Assembly (NCBI RefSeq): GCF_014322795.1
Contig: NZ_JAASTT010000028.1
Coordinates: 1-33,709 of the forward strand
Length of the DNA: 33,709 nucleotides
Source: Paenilisteria portnoyi
GTDB lineage: Bacteria; Bacillota; Bacilli; Lactobacillales; Listeriaceae
Reading direction: 5' to 3'
Numbering within the stretch: position 1 is the stretch's first letter; each line of letters starts with the position of its first letter. This document shows positions 23,339-30,852 of this stretch, in pieces. Under the pieces are notes generated by a model. That model saw nothing but the letters and a program-made list of their open reading frames with translations. It was not told where the DNA came from and did not search any database. Both the position numbers and the translations under genes were made by a program.

Positions 23339-23869
23339 TCACAGCAAACCATACGTAGCTCTCGCCTCGTTAAAATCAGATCGGTACCCATCTAGTCGAT
23401 TCGCTATACAAACGGCAGCCTCTCTTGCACACACCAGACTAGCAAAATAAAAAGCATCTTCCCCAGCCTCGTAACTTTCTAGCGTTTGAGTATACAACCG
23501 TTCAATATGTGACACCTCTTGCCGAACCACATAAGCAAGAAAATTGTCGTCCTCGTTTGTTAAAGCTATCAATTCTTCGATGTAGATTTCAATAAAACGA
23601 TCTAACGAGTAAAAACGACGATGAATAGTGAGCTCATATAATTCATTTTCAATATGCATCATAGCTTCTTCTCCCGCACCATAAAGGACGTCTAATTCAC
23701 TCGGTTCACGCCCATTTTCGCGAATCCCCTCTAGATAAGCAAACATGCGTCGAACAGCTTCTCGCTCTATTTCTCGCACATCCATATCCGATAAAGTGGG
23801 ATAATCCCGTTTAAAGAAAGCACCGATATCCACAGCATTTTCATAAATCAAGTCATCCATAAGAGCCAT
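23339..23869 (-). CDS. Acidic helical protein, unknown
   Basis: The 176-residue, mostly helical protein has many Glu/Asp residues (for example EREAVRRMFAYLEGIRENGR, then ENELYELTIHRRFYSLDRFI and EELIALTNEDDNFLAYVV). There is no signal, membrane segment or known motif. The ribosome site is weak. It lies in the early-expressed part of the element with ArdA and two other small acidic proteins. Function unknown. Confidence 0.65.
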   Translation of the reverse strand: MALMDDLIYENAVDIGAFFKRDYPTLSDMDVREIEREAVRRMFAYLEGIRENGREPSELDVLYGAGEEAMMHIENELYELTIHRRFYSLDRFIEIYIEELIALTNEDDNFLAYVVRQEVSHIERLYTQTLESYEAGEDAFYFASLVCAREAAVCIANRLDGYRSDFNEARATYGLL

Positions 23870-23887
23870 TTCCCACGCCCCAATCCA

Positions 23888-23921
23888 TAAAAAATAGCCT
23901 CTGCAAGGTTACAAAGGCTAT
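23888..23921 (-). terminator. Terminator-like hairpin between two early genes
   Basis: On the - strand ATAGCCT (23915-23921) and AGGCTAT (23894-23900) form a perfect 7-bp stem, followed by TTTTTT (23888-23893). It would stop transcripts from Pxis before ardA and the conjugation genes unless they read through. Confidence 0.75.
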
Positions 23922-23942
23922 CTCATTTTTTCTTACTAGCTT

Positions 23943-24209
23943 TTATTCTCGTTGCGACCACCCAGAATACAGGAAACCTTCCCCATCTTCTTGCGCGTAA
24001 AAAATAAAAGAAACCGCCTTACCATCACGCGCATCCGAAGCAGGTAATCCATAAACAAATACATCGTCCCCATAACCAGATGATTGATCGAGACCTTGTT
24101 CTTGCGACGCTTGATGCAAGCTCTCTACCACTTGCTCTTCTGTACAATGCTGGTTCGCCATAAATTGATAATCTGCTATAAAATACGCTAGCTTATGAAA
24201 AGTCACCAT
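23943..24209 (-). CDS. Small acidic ICE protein, unknown
   Basis: The 88-residue protein opens FHKLAYFIADYQFMANQHCT and includes GYGDDVFVYGLPASDARDGK and FIFYAQEDGEGFLYSGWSQ. It is compact and acidic, with alternating strands. The ribosome site is weak. No family was recognised. First gene after a 445-bp gap behind the regulatory genes. Confidence 0.6.
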   Translation of the reverse strand: MVTFHKLAYFIADYQFMANQHCTEEQVVESLHQASQEQGLDQSSGYGDDVFVYGLPASDARDGKAVSFIFYAQEDGEGFLYSGWSQRE

Positions 24210-24459
24210 CTATCATCCGAAATCACACATGCTACATTCATATTCGGATATCACCTCTCAAAAAAATCATTTCCCGCTCGGTTCTTGTATCCATCATCGC
24301 GCTTATCAACTGCTCTCCACTTCCATAGATCCCCGCAGTATATAGTAGGTTAATTATAACCATCAGATTGCTTTCACCAGTGCAATCTTGGCACACGCTC
24401 ATTCCAGCCTGCTACAGTTTCGTTTATCAAGTGGCAACTGCATTCACTCGAAATCGCAC

Positions 24460-24488
24460 GTGACATTTCGAATCATTTGCGCTACAAT
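24460..24488 (+). promoter_or_regulatory. Sigma-A promoter for a short + strand RNA
   Basis: GTGACA (24460-24465), exactly 17 nt, then TACAAT (24483-24488). It points against the conjugation operon and has a terminator 25 nt downstream of the -10. Confidence 0.6.
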
Positions 24489-24494
24489 AAAAGT

Positions 24495-24543
24495 GTCGAA
24501 GTTTTATCGGAGCGTCCTGATCTATCAGGGCGTTTCTTTTTTT
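24495..24543 (+). ncRNA. Candidate ~50-nt antisense RNA in the early-gene leader
   Basis: The expected transcript runs from about 24495 (7 nt behind the -10) to the end of a strong intrinsic terminator at 24513-24543. It is antisense to the leader of the operon that runs from xis towards ardA. No reading frame fits in it. A control role in turning the operon on or off is inference. Confidence 0.45.
24513..24543 (+). terminator. Terminator of the short + strand RNA
   Basis: CGTCCTGA (24513-24520), loop TCTA, TCAGGGCG (24525-24532), then TTTCTTTTTTT. The orientation is + only. Confidence 0.82.
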
Positions 24544-24568
24544 GTATAGCCATCTATCACTATACAAA
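24541..24568. repeat. 9-bp inverted repeat, possible operator
   Basis: TTTGTATAG (24541-24549) and CTATACAAA (24560-24568) are perfect arms 10 nt apart, touching the terminator of the short RNA. The spacing fits a dimeric repressor site one turn apart. Confidence 0.45.
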
Positions 24569-24654
24569 TATGTAATTGTCAAAGAACAGCCTTACCATCA
24601 TTTTCGATTCTGTCATTCGGGTTGCCCTTGGTGGTCTAGCCTCACACCAAGCAA

Positions 24655-24894
24655 TCATTGTAGAATCGCTGTTACATCACGGTGATATACCCCGTAATTC
24701 TTACAGATACGTCGATAAGAGACTCCTTTTTGCAAAAGACGGTGAATTGTATCCTTAGAAAAAGGAAGCCCTAGTAAGTGGTCTATCGTCACACTACGCA
24801 ATGCTATACTCATCCTAATATTCCAATCACCTTCCATTTTCCGAGCCAATGGAACCGCCTTCTTCATCAAATCATGCGTTTGCTTGTAGTTCAT
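24655..24894 (-). CDS. Small helical protein, possible HTH regulator
   Basis: This 79-residue protein has a C-terminal half with a helix-turn-helix look (FSKDTIHRLLQKGVSYRRIC then KNYGVYHRDVTAIL). GGAGAGGA lies 8 nt before the ATG, and the gene overlaps the end of the xis-like gene by 23 bp, so the two are co-translated. It may be a partner of the excisionase or an early regulator; no named family was recognised. Confidence 0.62.
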   Translation of the reverse strand: MNYKQTHDLMKKAVPLARKMEGDWNIRMSIALRSVTIDHLLGLPFSKDTIHRLLQKGVSYRRICKNYGVYHRDVTAILQ

Positions 24895-25081
24895 GCGGAT
24901 CGTCCTCTCCTAAATCAGAAAAACCATATACTTTTTTGAAATACAGTTCGTTCACCTTGCCACTCTTCACTCGGTAACCTTTTTGCACTAGTTCTGCATT
25001 TAATTTCCGAATAATATCATATGCACCTGAAACACTAATTCCCATTAATTTCGCGACTTCCTTAGCATTTAAAAATTTCAA
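24872..25081 (-). CDS. xis: Excisionase-like winged-HTH protein
   Basis: The protein has 69 residues from a TTG at 25081 with GGTGAGGTG 5-6 nt upstream; an ATG at 25099 has no ribosome site. The sequence FLNAKEVAKLMGISVSGAYD then IIRKLNAELVQKGYRVKSGK is the winged helix of ICE/phage excisionase-type proteins in Firmicutes. It is the first gene from Pxis, divergent from immR, exactly where ICEBs1 has xis. It should direct the integrase towards excision. Confidence 0.72.
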   Translation of the reverse strand: MKFLNAKEVAKLMGISVSGAYDIIRKLNAELVQKGYRVKSGKVNELYFKKVYGFSDLGEDDPHELQANA

Positions 25082-25143
25082 ATTTAACACCTCACCCATG
25101 TAACTTTTAATTTCATTCGATTTATTTTGTAACCTATGAGTAC

Positions 25144-25172
25144 ATTATATAATAAATAATTGTACTTGTAAA
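25144..25172 (-). promoter_or_regulatory. Pxis promoter with flanking operator-like repeat
   Basis: On the - strand TTTACA (25167-25172), 17 nt, TATAAT (25144-25149). AGTACA on the -35 side and TGTACT just past the -10 form an inverted repeat around the promoter, and a third TGTAC occurs near the immR start region (about 25255). These are likely ImmR operators. Confidence 0.72.
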
Positions 25173-25288
25173 GGACATTTTAATATTTTTTTTCTATTAA
25201 GCGACAAAAAGTAGTTCCCTTTGGTTTTCCCCATACGTTTAATATAGAATATAAATGTACCCTAAAGTAAAGAAAAGGAGCTATTCCC

Positions 25289-25627
25289 ATGGCTAACATT
25301 ATAGGAGAAAGAATAAAAAAACTTCGCAAAGCAAAAAAGCTCACACAAACTGAATTAGCCAAACAAATAAACCTCACTCATGTCTCAATCTCAGGATATG
25401 AACGCGGCACTCGTCTGCCTGATACTGAAACATTAGGCAAACTTTCTGATGTATTAGAGACAACGACTGATTATTTGCTAGGAAGAACAAACAATCCTAC
25501 ATCTGGTGAAAAAGATAATGTCTCTGTTCATTATTTCGAAAAAGAAAATTTAACAGATGAAGATTTAGAGTACATCGAAACTATGATAGAAGCTTTGAAA
25601 AGAAAAACTAGAGACAAAAATAAATAA
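25289..25627 (+). CDS. immR: ImmR-like Xre-family repressor
   Basis: The 112-residue protein has an N-terminal Xre helix-turn-helix (IKKLRKAKKLTQTELAKQIN, then LTHVSISGYERGTRLPDTET) and an acidic C-terminal tail. AAGGAG lies 8 nt before the ATG. Next to it is an ImmA-type protease; in ICEBs1 ImmR represses Pxis and is cut by ImmA on DNA damage or cell-cell signal. The divergent Pxis and the TGTAC-type repeats fit this switch. Confidence 0.88.
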   Translation: MANIIGERIKKLRKAKKLTQTELAKQINLTHVSISGYERGTRLPDTETLGKLSDVLETTTDYLLGRTNNPTSGEKDNVSVHYFEKENLTDEDLEYIETMIEALKRKTRDKNK

Positions 25628-25653
25628 ATCCCTACAACGAGGTGAACGGGAAC

Positions 25654-26172
25654 ATGAGGACAGACTACATTGGAAATTACCTTGAACAAAAAGCATCCCA
25701 ATACTTAAGGACACTAAACATTCGATTACCCAGTGACTTAAATATAGAACGGATATGCACATTAGAAAACCTAGACTATCGCTTAGGAAACGCCTCTAGC
25801 TACATTGTCGTGAATGAGTATCGCCTCATCACTATCAACAAGCAGAAGACTCCTAAGCAGCAACATTTTGAATTTCTACACGAGTTAAGCCATAATCATT
25901 TTGACCATCATAAATACTTAGCCCGATGTGATAACTTCGAGCAAGAAGCTTGCCATTTTTCATTATACTTAGCCGTACCAATTCATATGTTCCAATTTAT
26001 CAATTTCGAATCCGATAATCTGGTTCAAGAAGTCAGTGATCTCTTCAATATTCCCGAAGAAATCGCGTATCAACGTCTCCAAAATATTTTTGATAACTGC
26101 AATTATTACAATATTTTTTTTACTCGTAAAAAGAACATACGTTCCAATAGGAGGAGTTATTATGGTAATTAA
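25654..26172 (+). CDS. immA: ImmA-like antirepressor metalloprotease
   Basis: In this 172-residue protein the zinc motif HELSH stands at 76-80 (HFEFLHELSHNHFDHH), and a conserved acidic residue follows in FEQEACHFSLYLAVP. The ATG at 25654 has GAGGTG 9 nt upstream; an earlier GTG lies inside that site. ImmA proteins cleave ImmR to induce the element. The last 11 bp overlap the start of int, so the three + strand genes form one operon. Confidence 0.88.
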   Translation: MRTDYIGNYLEQKASQYLRTLNIRLPSDLNIERICTLENLDYRLGNASSYIVVNEYRLITINKQKTPKQQHFEFLHELSHNHFDHHKYLARCDNFEQEACHFSLYLAVPIHMFQFINFESDNLVQEVSDLFNIPEEIAYQRLQNIFDNCNYYNIFFTRKKNIRSNRRSYYGN

Positions 26173-27283
26173 GAAAACCGACAAGGGGTATATACTTGAT
26201 GTTAGCCTAGGATACGATCCAGTTGTACAAAAACAGCGCAGAATAAAGAAAAAAAACATTAAAACCAAGGCAGAAGCCGAACATTTGCAAAGTTATTACA
26301 AACAGCAATATTTCCAAAATAACTTGGTGACGAATTTAAAAGTGACCTTTGACCAAATTGGCGATAAATATTTCGCGAATTATACTGTAGATCAAAAACT
26401 TACTTATGTAAGTACTCAAAAAGGATACTATAATCATAGAATTATGCCTCATTTTACAGGGAGCTTAATTTCGAAATTAGAGAAGAAAGACTGTATACAA
26501 TTCAGAGATATGCTACTAAATGAGGATGAGAAGACACGTTTATCTAATAATAGTATTAATAAACACATGATCTTGCTGAAAAAACTGTTTGATGTCGCTA
26601 TTGATGATAATCTTATTATTAGGAATCCTTGTACAGGGATTAAGAAGTTGAAAGTCGTTAAACAGAAAATGAAATTCTGGACTACTGCGGAATTCAAGTG
26701 TTTTATTGATGCTATCGATGAAAAAGATCATGTTGATAAAGTATTCTTTACGACGGCTTATCTAACTGGGATGCGTGCTGGAGAAATGTTGGCATTGAAG
26801 TGGGAGGATATTGATTTTGGACGAAATGAAATTCATGTTTCTAAAACTATGTCTCGTGTGGGCGGCGAGAATATTGTCACCACGCCAAAAAGCACTAATA
26901 GTAACCGCTACATTACTATTAATGCGAAATTAGCAAAGATGCTTAAGGGCTGGAAAGATCGTCAGGAAGCTTTATTGAAATCCTATTTGATAACCGATTT
27001 GAAAGATATTACTGTTTTTCAGTACAGTATTAATACGCCTATACGTGAATGTTTTGGGACGAAAAAGATTACGAGAATTTGCAAAGTTGCTGGACTGACA
27101 CCTATCAGACTGCATGATTTTCGGCATTCACACGTTGCTTTATTAATTGATAACCACGAGGAAATAACTGCGATAAAAGAGCGCATGGGACACGCTAGCA
27201 TTACTACAACAATTGATACCTATGGACATCTATTCCCAAATAAACAAAAAAGTATGAGTGATAAATTTGATAACATCTTCTGA
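26162..27283 (+). CDS. int: Tyrosine recombinase (ICE integrase)
   Basis: The 373-residue protein has an arm-binding N-terminal domain (about 1-55), a core-binding domain (about 60-160) and a catalytic domain with Arg205 (LTGMRAGEMLALKW), His318-x-x-Arg321 (LHDFRHSHVALL), His344 (RMGHASITTT) and Tyr354 (DTYGHLFP). All key residues are present. GGAGGAG lies 5 nt before the ATG at 26162; the longer frame upstream is rejected because it overlaps immA. It should recombine the 45-bp att repeats at tRNA-Lys. It is not directly next to the right att copy: a 3-kb gene lies between. Confidence 0.95.
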   Translation: MVIKKTDKGYILDVSLGYDPVVQKQRRIKKKNIKTKAEAEHLQSYYKQQYFQNNLVTNLKVTFDQIGDKYFANYTVDQKLTYVSTQKGYYNHRIMPHFTGSLISKLEKKDCIQFRDMLLNEDEKTRLSNNSINKHMILLKKLFDVAIDDNLIIRNPCTGIKKLKVVKQKMKFWTTAEFKCFIDAIDEKDHVDKVFFTTAYLTGMRAGEMLALKWEDIDFGRNEIHVSKTMSRVGGENIVTTPKSTNSNRYITINAKLAKMLKGWKDRQEALLKSYLITDLKDITVFQYSINTPIRECFGTKKITRICKVAGLTPIRLHDFRHSHVALLIDNHEEITAIKERMGHASITTTIDTYGHLFPNKQKSMSDKFDNIF

Positions 27284-27336
27284 ACCCGTGGTATTCAAAT
27301 CTACACAAAAACTTTATCCACCGCTCTTAATAGCTA

Positions 27337-30300
27337 TCAATTACTAAAATAACATGTTAAAGGAATATTATAAGTATCCGTTAAATACGCATCCGTTGAT
27401 AGAATTATTTGATTCATAGAGTCTGTCATCTTGGATTTAGATACTCCTGGCTGAACAATCGATATTTTAAAATCTGTTTCAAACCCTGATTTGACCATTT
27501 TTTTCAACATATGCAAGATCTGTAAATCACCTTTTTCAAAACGAGTTGCGCTATCATTTTCAAGTCGCATATTTTCCCTTAGTATCATCCGCTGAACAAG
27601 CTCTAATATATTATCATTCCACATGATAGATTTTTGAGCTTGCCCACATACCTCATATAAATCATTAACCCTTGCTCCAGCAAGAGCTCTACCAGAATAC
27701 TTACAGTGGTATAAATGAAAAGATACTCTCCGTAGCTCTTCATCAATTTTAATTGAAACAATATCTGCAATCTCTCCCGATCCATCGTCATCAAATATCA
27801 CATCCGATGATTGATCTACAATATTATGTATTGTAGCATATTGAATTGAATCTGATTTCCTTCCCTTCCCTTGAGATTCCGACTTAATATTAACTCCTAA
27901 TGCATCCCAATCAATTGAATGTATAATATTTGCAGATAATTTAAGTTCTTTCTTAGGTTTAATTACAGTCTTTAGATTTTCTTGCACAACAACAACGGTT
28001 CCATCTGCCTGTATAAAGGATATTTCTGGCGAATTTTTATAAAGGTACTCTGACATACTAATGGTTTGATTTCTTAGCTTCACTTTCAATTCTTCGCCCT
28101 TTATCTGTTTGAAACAATACTTATTACCATCTATAATCTGCTCAAAAGCAAACTCCCTAGCATTTATCCAAAAACCAAATTGTATTTTCCCATTTATGAG
28201 CTTGGGATTGCTTACAACTGTTTGAAAAAAAGGAAATAATTTATCCTCTTTAGCAAGATACAACTGCTTAGCATATGAATTCGATACCTCTAGTACTTCG
28301 GGTAATGATATTTTATAGGGAACTCCTTCAGGGAATTCTTCAATACCTTCTAAAGCAAGCGAATTGTCTAATACTGTACTCGTATCAATACTATCATCTA
28401 ATACTTTTTCACTTATTTTTTGGCACCATTCTGTCCAAAAGCTAATTCGCTCTACCCATCGCATCCAGACCTTCCCTTTATAAGAACAGCCCACACTGAT
28501 GCGTTTCCCATCTTGATAGCCATAGCCAAAGATATTGGATTTAGTTGAACTTGACACCACTGCTTCATTTATTCCAGACTTAATATCTGTACCTACGAAC
28601 ATTCTAAAGATAATTTGACCATTCGGAACTTGCTTTAACCCCAAAGTACCAATCAGTAATCTGTTAATCCCTTCTAGGATACGCCATACCGAATCACCTT
28701 TGATGTCTACAGCCTGAGGAAACATTTTACCAACAAGGCGGTTTCCCTTTCCAGAATCGGTTTCATTTATATGAACAACCCCATTGACTTTATCAAAGAA
28801 TACAACGAAGAAATCATAATCATATTCCACTAAATCCTTTTGTTCCGACCAAACTACTTTCTTTTCAATAGGCTCGATAAATATATACACTGAATCCTCT
28901 TTATTAATGAATCGTGTGGTAGTTTCAGGATCTAAAACTTGTTTCCAACCGTCTTCAAAAATCGCCTTTGATTCATTTTTAAACATTCGCGTACTTATCT
29001 TCATTTTTATTTGTGATAAATCTATATCTTCAACATGACCTTTTTCAAACCTGTTTACGAACTCCCCAAGTTCAACTTCTTTATCCACAGCTTGATTTGA
29101 ATGAATATTAAGCAGTCTATTCCAATCAGAATCTTGACGGTATAATTCTTCAACAGATTCTTTCAAATCATCTAGTGCAACATTAGTAACGAGTTTTGCA
29201 TTCCCTAATTTATTATTGCTAGTTCTGGCAAATCGCCCAATGAACTGCAATGTAACTGGTAATGATTTGTATTTATCATGAATTGCAGCAATCTTAAGCG
29301 TTGGAATATCAATACCTTCACCAAACATGTTAACGCATACAACAATCCGTGAACTACCATCCTTAACTTTCTTTAGATTTTCATTTCTCTGAACGCTTGG
29401 AATACCTGTATGAATTAATACAGGATTAAATTCTTTATACTTAGAATATATACCTTCAAACAATTCATCTGCACGCTTACGACTATTTGCTCTAGCTAAA
29501 AGTATATGCTCATAGCCAAGATTAATATCTTCTCTCAAACAGCCCACTGCTACTTTCGCAATAGCCTTATCTGATTTATGCTCATCGAATTCCTGTATAG
29601 GATAAAAGTCAATCGGCTTAAAATATTGGGATTCTTGAGCTAAGCCTAAACTATAATTGAAAATAATTTTACCATCAATTTTTTTACCATCATTTCTAAA
29701 AGGGGTTGCTGTGAATTGTAGAATTTTTTTCTCTAAAAACTTTTCTCTAACAGTCCTCCAATCGGGAGCTCCAAGATGATGTGCCTCATCAAATATCACA
29801 ACTTCTATTTTTTCGGACAATTGGCTCAATAAATTGGCAGGTAAATTCTTAATCATCCCTGGAGTTGAAACAATGATATTTGCCTTATCAAACGCATCAG
29901 AAAGAATTCCCTCATCCTTATTATCTACTTTCGCTTTATAAAGTAAAGTTGTTGGAAATATGACTTCGTCTGATATCATTCCCAATTTAGACAGGATACC
30001 AAATCGACTAGCCCCTTCAAAAATTTGTTCACGTAAAAGATTGGACGGAACAATAATCAATGTTGAACATATTCTCTCTGAAATAATGGTAGTATACATC
30101 GTTTCAGATTTCCCTGTTCCAGTAGGCAGAACAATTGTAGCAGGTGCGGTTGATGTAGCCCAATGCGCTCTTATTGAGGATAGCGCGCCAAATTGGGGCA
30201 TCCGTAGTCCAATCTCTTCTTTACTCCGAGAAACTTTTTCTTGATACCCCTTTTTCCAACTCTCCAAAATATGTTCTTTGCTAAACAAGACGCCGCTTTC

Positions 30301-30366
30301 ATCAACACACACACTCAATTTATTTCCATTTCCAATCTTTGAGTTTAAAATTTTATATTTTTGCAT
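27337..30366 (-). CDS. SF2 helicase with C-terminal PD-(D/E)XK-like nuclease motif
   Basis: This 1009-residue protein has SF2 helicase motifs in order: PTGTGKS (81-87), DEAH (193-196), TATP (219-222), FGEGIDIP (349-355) and QFIGRFAR (374-381). The long middle part (about 400-840) matches nothing I know. Near the C-terminus GEIADIV (864-870) and YHCK (886-889), separated by two strands, have the spacing of a PD-(D/E)XK active site. Such single-chain helicase-nucleases are usually phage or plasmid defence proteins. The ATG has GAGGGAG 4 nt upstream. It sits alone between int and the right att copy, a typical place for late-acquired cargo. Confidence 0.8.
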   Translation of the reverse strand: MQKYKILNSKIGNGNKLSVCVDESGVLFSKEHILESWKKGYQEKVSRSKEEIGLRMPQFGALSSIRAHWATSTAPATIVLPTGTGKSETMYTTIISERICSTLIIVPSNLLREQIFEGASRFGILSKLGMISDEVIFPTTLLYKAKVDNKDEGILSDAFDKANIIVSTPGMIKNLPANLLSQLSEKIEVVIFDEAHHLGAPDWRTVREKFLEKKILQFTATPFRNDGKKIDGKIIFNYSLGLAQESQYFKPIDFYPIQEFDEHKSDKAIAKVAVGCLREDINLGYEHILLARANSRKRADELFEGIYSKYKEFNPVLIHTGIPSVQRNENLKKVKDGSSRIVVCVNMFGEGIDIPTLKIAAIHDKYKSLPVTLQFIGRFARTSNNKLGNAKLVTNVALDDLKESVEELYRQDSDWNRLLNIHSNQAVDKEVELGEFVNRFEKGHVEDIDLSQIKMKISTRMFKNESKAIFEDGWKQVLDPETTTRFINKEDSVYIFIEPIEKKVVWSEQKDLVEYDYDFFVVFFDKVNGVVHINETDSGKGNRLVGKMFPQAVDIKGDSVWRILEGINRLLIGTLGLKQVPNGQIIFRMFVGTDIKSGINEAVVSSSTKSNIFGYGYQDGKRISVGCSYKGKVWMRWVERISFWTEWCQKISEKVLDDSIDTSTVLDNSLALEGIEEFPEGVPYKISLPEVLEVSNSYAKQLYLAKEDKLFPFFQTVVSNPKLINGKIQFGFWINAREFAFEQIIDGNKYCFKQIKGEELKVKLRNQTISMSEYLYKNSPEISFIQADGTVVVVQENLKTVIKPKKELKLSANIIHSIDWDALGVNIKSESQGKGRKSDSIQYATIHNIVDQSSDVIFDDDGSGEIADIVSIKIDEELRRVSFHLYHCKYSGRALAGARVNDLYEVCGQAQKSIMWNDNILELVQRMILRENMRLENDSATRFEKGDLQILHMLKKMVKSGFETDFKISIVQPGVSKSKMTDSMNQIILSTDAYLTDTYNIPLTCYFSN

Positions 30367-30621
30367 TTTTCTCCCTCTTCCTGTTATGTTGTTATTTCGT
30401 TCCTTTCATTGATAACAGTATAACAGATATTAGCATATAACTTCCAAATTTTTGCCGTAAATAGAAAGGATAACATTACACTCTTAGTAGCTATTAAGGT
30501 AGCATTTCAGGAATGTTAAATCCGTTACGTGTTAGTTAAACCATATACTATCGCTTCCTTAAATTCATTTAAATTTTCTTCATAAGGATTTTTCAGGATT
30601 TTCACAAACATTTTTACGCAC
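30367..30621. other. Right end of the element, non-coding
   Basis: Leader of the helicase gene: TATACT on the - strand about 55 bases before its start. The rest shows no gene. Integrase arm sites may lie here. Confidence 0.35.
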
Positions 30622-30657
30622 AAAAAAGCCCCAACAGACATGATATCCGTTGAGGCT
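30622..30657 (-). terminator. Terminator behind tRNA-Lys, supplied by the element
   Basis: On the - strand AGCCTCAAC (30649-30657) pairs with GTTGGGGCT (30627-30635), followed by TTTTT. It lies just inside the right att copy, so it belongs to the element and restores termination of the tRNA transcript. Confidence 0.8.
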
Positions 30658-30661
30658 CTAG

Positions 30662-30736
<75 letters not shown>

Positions 30737-30766
30737 GTGCGATAAATGTTTTTACCGACAAGACTT

Positions 30767-30795
30767 ATTCTAGCACTTTCGCTCGGGCTTGGCAA
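30767..30795 (-). promoter_or_regulatory. Promoter of tRNA-Lys
   Basis: On the - strand TTGCCA (30790-30795), 17 nt, TAGAAT (30767-30772), about 30 bases before the tRNA. Confidence 0.75.
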
Positions 30796-30808
30796 ACATT
30801 TCACACAT

Positions 30809-30846
30809 AGTAGGAAGGGGATTAGTTCTTGGATGCCCTTCCTACT
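30809..30846. terminator. Hairpin behind the GH2 gene
   Basis: AGTAGGAAGGG (30809-30819) and CCCTTCCTACT (30836-30846) form a perfect 11-bp stem 6 bases behind the GH2 stop. The clearer T run is on the + side (TTGCTTTTT), so it may end both strands. Confidence 0.6.
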
Positions 30847-30852
30847 TGCTTT

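Larger units (their letters stand above)
24210..24654. other. Non-coding control region between early genes
   Basis: No protein gene is supported. It holds a + strand promoter-terminator unit (24460-24543) and a 9-bp inverted repeat TTTGTATAG/CTATACAAA (24541-24549, 24560-24568). On the - strand a TATAAT lies at about 24354-24359. Confidence 0.5.

Noticed and set aside
24576-24758. A 60-codon + strand frame after the short RNA terminator
   Set aside because: It overlaps the HTH-like gene in antisense and has no ribosome site; the terminator before it would also cut its message.
27284-27336. An att copy right behind int, which would make the helicase gene a separate insertion
   Set aside because: The stretch has only loose resemblance (CCACCGCTCTTAATAG) to the 45-bp core and cannot be supported as an att site.
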